Notes under the pieces: model-generated | The model's database searches: none | What the model was told of the DNA's origin: nothing | What the model saw: the letters and a program-made list of their open reading frames with translations, nothing else | Translations under genes and position numbers: made by a program | Source of the DNA: an uncultured Clostridia bacterium | Lineage (GTDB): Bacteria > Bacillota > Clostridia > Christensenellales > Pumilibacteraceae | DNA: 19,119 nt | Assembly: GCA_947588325.1 (NCBI GenBank) | Contig: CANPYH010000011.1 | Coordinates: 1-19,119 of the forward strand | Direction of reading: 5' to 3' | Shown: one piece after another, positions 15,642 to 19,119 of the stretch | Layout of the letters: the number at the start of each line of letters is the position of its first letter | How positions within the stretch are numbered: the first letter of the stretch is position 1

Positions 15642-15670
15642 TTGATTTTCCGTCGGTTCTATGATATAAC
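15642..15670 (+). promoter_or_regulatory. candidate promoter before the acetyltransferase remnant
   Basis: TTGATT (15642-15647), 17 nt, TATAAC (15665-15670). A second candidate is TTGACT (15714-15719) with GATATA (15737-15742), also 17 nt. Either could transcribe the acetyltransferase remnant and the esterase. Confidence 0.45.
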
Positions 15671-15758
15671 TATGACATACTTGTGCTCTTATACAGATAT
15701 ATAAATCCTCGCATTGACTAAAAGTTGATAGGCAAAGATATAGATTAAATACAATGAA

Positions 15759-15989
15759 ATGCCTTCCCCCGATAATTTTAACGGGAAATGCGGCTATCTG
15801 ATGAATATTTTCGTTTCTCCGTCCTATCGCGGGCAAGGCATCGGCAAAAAAATCGTCCAATTCTTTGTAGAACAGGCGAAATCGCAGAGCGTTGGCAAAA
15901 TATTTTTGGAAACGGCAGAAGGCTCTTCTGCATTTTATATCGAAAACGGGTTTTCTCCAATGCAAGGGTATTTGAAATATGACGAATGA
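15759..15989 (+). pseudogene. GNAT-family N-acetyltransferase, N-terminal half missing
   Basis: The 76 residues are the C-terminal half of a GNAT acetyltransferase. N-G-K-C-G-Y-L-M-N-I-F-V is the core beta strand, R-G-Q-G-I-G-K is the acetyl-CoA pyrophosphate loop, and Y-I-E-N-G-F is the usual closing motif. Intact members carry roughly 70-80 more residues before this point. In the same phase a TAG at 15741-15743 closes the upstream side, and no matching N-terminal coding is visible in 15600-15758. The acetyl-CoA site is present but the acceptor-binding half is gone, so it is very likely inactive. It overlaps the esterase start by 11 bases. Substrate unknown; many close relatives sit beside antibiotic-resistance-like genes. 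Confidence 0.85.
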
Positions 15990-16656
15990 ATTTTATTCCA
16001 ACGGTAAAACAATTACGATTTTCGGCGCAGAACATAGGGATGCGCCTGTCGTTCTGTTTAACGCTGTAATGAATGAGGGCGAAAAAGTATATTCGGCGTG
16101 TCAAGCGATTCAATCGCCGTCGTTTGCACTTGCGGTGATCTCTCGCCTCGATTGGAACAAAGATATGTCCCCATGGGCAATACCGCCCATTTCAAAAGAC
16201 GGTACGCCCTGTCAGGGCGGTGCAAAAGAATATTTGGACTTTTTGGTAAATACGGTCGTTCCCGAGGTCGATAAACGGCTTGACGGAAGATGTGCCTATC
16301 ATGCGATAGCGGGATATTCGCTTGCGGGGCTTTTCGCCGTCTTTGCTCTGTATAAGACGGGGATCTTCTCAAAAGTCGCATCTGCGTCGGGTTCTTTTTG
16401 GTTTCCCGATTTCGTAAATTTTGCCGTACAAAGTAAGATGGTGCAAACGCCTGATTGTATTTATTTTTCTTTGGGAGATCGGGAAGCCAAAACGTCCAAC
16501 TCTTTTTTGAAAACAGTTGAAGTCAACACAAAGAAACTTGAAGCGTTTTATAGGGGCAATGGCATTGATACGATATATGTTTCAAATGAAGGCAATCATT
16601 TCAAGAACGCAAATCTGCGTATGGCACAAGGTATTAAATGGATATTGGAGAATTGA
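15979..16656 (+). CDS. putative esterase (alpha/beta hydrolase)
   Basis: A 225-residue alpha/beta hydrolase of the putative-esterase (esterase D-like) type, probably cytoplasmic since no signal peptide is seen. The nucleophile elbow A-G-Y-S-L-A-G places S114. Likely triad partners are D167 in S-L-G-D-R-E and H207 in E-G-N-H-F. The reading frame is complete and all three are in the right order, so it may still work despite decayed neighbours. The start overlaps the acetyltransferase remnant, and a weak AAGGG lies 10 nt upstream. Composition is intermediate between the GC-rich left side and the AT-rich methyltransferase genes. Natural substrate unknown. Confidence 0.85.
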   Translation: MTNEFYSNGKTITIFGAEHRDAPVVLFNAVMNEGEKVYSACQAIQSPSFALAVISRLDWNKDMSPWAIPPISKDGTPCQGGAKEYLDFLVNTVVPEVDKRLDGRCAYHAIAGYSLAGLFAVFALYKTGIFSKVASASGSFWFPDFVNFAVQSKMVQTPDCIYFSLGDREAKTSNSFLKTVEVNTKKLEAFYRGNGIDTIYVSNEGNHFKNANLRMAQGIKWILEN

Positions 16657-16661
16657 ACACT

Positions 16662-16799
16662 ATGAAAAAATCGCCTGATAAAATAAAAATTCGCGGTGGC
16701 AGAGTCCACAATCTTAAAAACATCGATGTCGATATTCCGTTAGACGAAATCGTCGGCATTGCGGGCGTTTACCGCATGTCAAGACAAACTCACGCCTAA
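16662..16799 (+). pseudogene. UvrA-like ABC ATPase, truncated before Walker A
   Basis: The 45-residue frame opens K-I-K-I-R-G-G-R-V-H-N-L-K-N-I-D-V and continues D-E-I-V-G-I-A-G-V, the unmistakable start of UvrA-type proteins. In UvrA the next residues are S-G-S-G-K-S (Walker A, ATP binding). Here the frame breaks exactly there into Y-R-M-S-R-Q-T-H-A and stops. Nearly all of the 750-950-residue protein is missing, so it is dead. The composition changes sharply to AT-rich right after the stop, marking this as a probable junction of the methyltransferase island. It starts 6 bases after the esterase stop, so the three frames once formed one unit. Confidence 0.88.
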
Positions 16800-16848
16800 A
16801 TGCCATTTTGAATTTAGCAGGTTTTGAGTGTAATGGCACAACTTATTA

Positions 16849-16877
16849 TTGACTTTTTATCTGAATGATGATATAAT
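16849..16877 (+). promoter_or_regulatory. promoter of the DNA methyltransferase operon
   Basis: TTGACT (16849-16854), 17 nt, TATAAT (16872-16877). Transcription should start near 16884, which excludes the TTG at 16878 as a start codon for the next gene and supports the ATG at 16917. Confidence 0.9.
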
Positions 16878-16916
16878 TTGAAAAACGATATTGAATTTCA
16901 AAGTTTGGAGTTTATT

Positions 16917-19028
16917 ATGGCAAGCGGCGGTCTAAGAGAAAATGCTGGACGTAAAAAAATCGGATTAGTAATAAACACTCGTGTTGACGAAGAGTTAATA
17001 AATCAGATTGAGCTTTACATTCAAGGCTTAAGTAGGGCAGATAAAATTCGTAAATGCCTACTCTTGGGTATAGAGCAACATAAAAATAAATCTAATGCCA
17101 CTTCGGTTGATTCTAAAACAACAACTATCAGTAAATTTTTTCGGGTTTATACAAAAATAATATCATTGCTTGGTGACGCTGAAGACTCAAATATAAAATT
17201 ACTTAATTCGTATTTATTAGGTTTTTTTACAAAATCAATACCTACAAATATTCAATTAGGAATTGATGAAGATATACATCGAGTAATTATTGGCGAACTT
17301 TCTAAATTTTCTTGGGCATTAAATGAAAACGAGAATCAATCAAATTTAATAACTCCAAGCATAATAGGTTCTGTAATTGAAAGAGTTGTAAACCAGCGCG
17401 ATACTGGGTCTTACTATACACCAAAAGATACGACTAATTATATTGCTAGGTATAGTATTGTGTTTTCATTGTTGTGTAAGTGTAATTCTCCTTCTTTGGC
17501 TTATTATTTTTATAGTCAGTATAATGATACAAGCAATACCGGAGTATTGAACGATTCTTCAAATCCAGTCGAAAAACTCGCAATTGCTATTAACAATTTA
17601 GACGAAAATGAAAAAAATAATATCTTTGATAAAATTTTGAAATTTACTGTTCTTGACCCAACTTGCGGAACAGGTGCTTTTATTATAGCAGCCGCAGATA
17701 TTTTAGTTGAATTGTATAGATTAACAAACATGTATCTTTACATATCTCTAAATGACTACGTTGTAAACTTATTTAAAAACTGTTTATATGGCGTTGATAT
17801 ATTGGAAAGTGCAATATCTCTGTTTCATCTTCGCTGTAAACTTTATCTTTATAATTTGGGAATCAGCAAAAAAGTTGCTGATAGTATGGAATTCCAATTT
17901 TATAAAGGTAATTCTTTAAGTATATTAAACGGTAGCTCCAACAATCTGTCCGATTTTTTTGATTGGATAAAAATTTTCCCAACCGTATTTAAAGAAGGCG
18001 GCTTTGATTGCATAATCGGGAATCCGCCATATGTTGAAACGCAAAAAGCCAAAATAAATTTATTGCAGTTTGGAAATTACAAAACGAAAACTTGTGGGAA
18101 TCTCTATGCACATATATTTGAAAACGCATTATCATTGCTTAAAGAAAACAGTTATATGGGTATGATAGTACCGATTTCTATCACGGCTACCCAAAGGATG
18201 GAGCCGTTACGAAAATTATTGTTTGATACTTGCGAAACTATTCATATTGCAAACTTTTCCGACCGTCCGGCATGTTTGTTTACAGGTGTCCATCAAAAAC
18301 TTTCTATTGTATTTATTAAAAAAACCAAACCTTCCAATGGTTGTAAAATATATACTTCTTCTTATAATCATTGGTCCAAGAATGAACGCCCAAATTTGTT
18401 TAATTCAATTAGATATTTCAGAACAACAAAGTCATTTATAAATTCTTATGGCATAGCTAAAATCGGGGATGACATAAAACATTCTATCATTAAGAAAGTG
18501 TCGGAAAATGCAATTTCATTCAATGATATTTTAAGCGATAATAAAAGCAATTGTATATTCTTAAATCAGAGAATGACTTTCTGGGTAAAATGTTTTACCT
18601 CGCCCGAAAACTCAAAAGAATATAAAGAATATAGTATCACTGAAAATATAGATAAAAGAGCTATTGCAGCTCTAATTAATTCATCTTTATTTTATTTGTT
18701 GTGGGAAACATATTCTGATTGTTGGCATATTACTCAAAATGATTTGCTCAACTTACGATTTGGCGAGTTATTCTTTGATGAAAAATTTCAAACTGTTTTA
18801 AGTGAACTTGAATTAAAACTTGAAAAAAAGCTATATGAGACTCGTGAATATATTTATAGTAAGCAAACCGACTACATTTATGTCCATAGAAATTGCTATA
18901 ACGAAATAACCGAAATCAATAACGTGGTTGCAGAACTTTATGGCTTTACAGAAGAGGAAAAAGAATATATTCAAACTTATAACGAAAAATATCGGTTAAG
19001 TGTAAGCAATAATGCGGAGGAAGAATGA
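16917..19028 (+). CDS. N6-adenine DNA methyltransferase with ribbon-helix-helix-like N-terminus
   Basis: It methylates adenine in a specific DNA site using SAM. From the ATG at 16917 (GGAG 6 nt upstream) it has 703 residues. Residues 4-14 are a basic G-G-x-R-x-N-A-G-R-K-K stretch. Residues 16-54 look like a ribbon-helix-helix: strand I-N-T-R-V, then two helices ending S-R-A-D-K-I-R-K-C-L-L-L-G-I. Motif X is T-G-S-Y-Y-T-P (163-169), motif I D-P-T-C-G-T-G (247-253), and motif IV N-P-P-Y (369-372). This is the gamma order of Eco57I/TaqI-type enzymes, and the last 250 residues should be the target-recognition part. No PD-(D/E)xK nuclease motif is seen. Composition is AT-rich, unlike the genes to the left, suggesting transfer. 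It overlaps the next methyltransferase gene by ATGA. Confidence 0.93.
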   Translation: MASGGLRENAGRKKIGLVINTRVDEELINQIELYIQGLSRADKIRKCLLLGIEQHKNKSNATSVDSKTTTISKFFRVYTKIISLLGDAEDSNIKLLNSYLLGFFTKSIPTNIQLGIDEDIHRVIIGELSKFSWALNENENQSNLITPSIIGSVIERVVNQRDTGSYYTPKDTTNYIARYSIVFSLLCKCNSPSLAYYFYSQYNDTSNTGVLNDSSNPVEKLAIAINNLDENEKNNIFDKILKFTVLDPTCGTGAFIIAAADILVELYRLTNMYLYISLNDYVVNLFKNCLYGVDILESAISLFHLRCKLYLYNLGISKKVADSMEFQFYKGNSLSILNGSSNNLSDFFDWIKIFPTVFKEGGFDCIIGNPPYVETQKAKINLLQFGNYKTKTCGNLYAHIFENALSLLKENSYMGMIVPISITATQRMEPLRKLLFDTCETIHIANFSDRPACLFTGVHQKLSIVFIKKTKPSNGCKIYTSSYNHWSKNERPNLFNSIRYFRTTKSFINSYGIAKIGDDIKHSIIKKVSENAISFNDILSDNKSNCIFLNQRMTFWVKCFTSPENSKEYKEYSITENIDKRAIAALINSSLFYLLWETYSDCWHITQNDLLNLRFGELFFDEKFQTVLSELELKLEKKLYETREYIYSKQTDYIYVHRNCYNEITEINNVVAELYGFTEEEKEYIQTYNEKYRLSVSNNAEEE

Positions 19029-19119
19029 AAGCAATAGATTTATTTGCCGGTTGCGGAGGATTTTCTACCGGTTTTATTCAAGCGGGATTTAATATAATAA
19101 AAGCTGTTGAATTTGATAA
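19025..19119 (+). CDS. DNA cytosine-5 methyltransferase, 5' end only
   Basis: Only the first 31 codons are in the window. They read M-K-A-I-D-L-F-A-G-C-G-G-F-S-T-G-F, which is motif I (SAM binding, D-L-F-A-G-x-G-G) of C5-methyltransferases, continuing into F-I-Q-A-G-F and an acidic end E-F-D where motif II binds the SAM ribose. The ATG overlaps the adenine methyltransferase stop by 4 bases and has GGAGG 4 nt upstream, so the two are co-translated. The catalytic P-C motif IV lies beyond the end. A restriction endonuclease may follow outside the window. Confidence 0.93.
   Translation, partial: MKAIDLFAGCGGFSTGFIQAGFNIIKAVEFD

Larger units (their letters stand above)
15285..15758. other. gene-less stretch between the surface operon and the remnant region
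   Basis: I find no convincing gene here on either strand. It holds the 16-bp palindrome (15335-15350), a second G9 tract (15374-15382), a leftward terminator (15507-15539), and a rightward promoter candidate (15642-15670). Base composition drops from GC-rich to mixed across it, consistent with a junction between old chromosome and later arrivals. Confidence 0.6.

Noticed and set aside
15588..16113. Minus-strand frames opposite the acetyltransferase and esterase (125, 111 codons)
   Set aside because: They are antisense to recognisable GNAT and hydrolase motifs and do not explain the leftward terminator at 15507-15539.
16878..16916. TTG start giving a 716-residue adenine methyltransferase
   Set aside because: The TTG lies upstream of the transcription start predicted from the perfect -10 box at 16872-16877. 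The ATG at 16917 has a well-spaced GGAG.

Overview
The window reads as chromosome of a GC-rich anaerobic member of the Bacillota, most likely an uncultured gut-type Clostridia. Support: a CIRCE heat-shock operator before dnaJ, vegetative TTGACA/TATAAT promoters with 17-nt spacers, strong GGAGG-type ribosome binding sites, a ZTP riboswitch before pyruvate formate-lyase, and surface proteins anchored by N-terminal membrane helices. The lineage is my inference; no rRNA or marker gene is present to fix it.

Layout. (1) 1-1471: terminator of an upstream gene outside the window, then a CIRCE-controlled promoter, a 200-nt structured leader containing degenerate copies of the 5' end of dnaJ, and dnaJ. 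(2) 1568-4746: promoter with a palindrome in its spacer, ZTP (pfl) riboswitch with terminator, pflB and pflA. Together these make the oxygen-sensitive glycyl-radical pyruvate formate-lyase and its activase. (3) 4805-6960: terminator, strong promoter, a family 2 glycosyltransferase overlapping a PfkB-family sugar kinase by one base, terminator. (4) 7024-7230: a MITE-like inverted-repeat element between convergent units. (5) 7329-8781, minus strand: an ArsB/NhaD-type membrane transporter with its own promoter and a palindromic operator. (6) 8823-15284, minus strand: a two-gene operon. It encodes a domain-swapped GH3 glycosidase with a membrane helix at each end and a membrane-anchored protein of alternating Ig-like and carbohydrate-binding-like modules. 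The two genes overlap by 8 bases, which suggests a cell-surface glycan-processing pair. (7) 15285-15758: gene-less stretch with a G9 tract, palindromes and a leftward terminator that has no matching gene. (8) 15759-16799: a scar region with a 5'-truncated acetyltransferase, an intact-looking esterase and a uvrA-like gene cut off just before its Walker A motif. (9) 16849-end: an AT-rich, probably horizontally acquired DNA-methylation operon. It holds an N6-adenine methyltransferase with an apparent ribbon-helix-helix N-terminus, overlapping by 4 bases a cytosine-5 methyltransferase that runs off the window.

The most distinctive points are the double-anchored permuted GH3 with its modular partner, the dnaJ 5'-end duplication that now supplies dnaJ's own ribosome binding site, the structured inverted-repeat element with apparent covariation, and the methyltransferase island that seems to have been placed in a decaying resistance-gene region.
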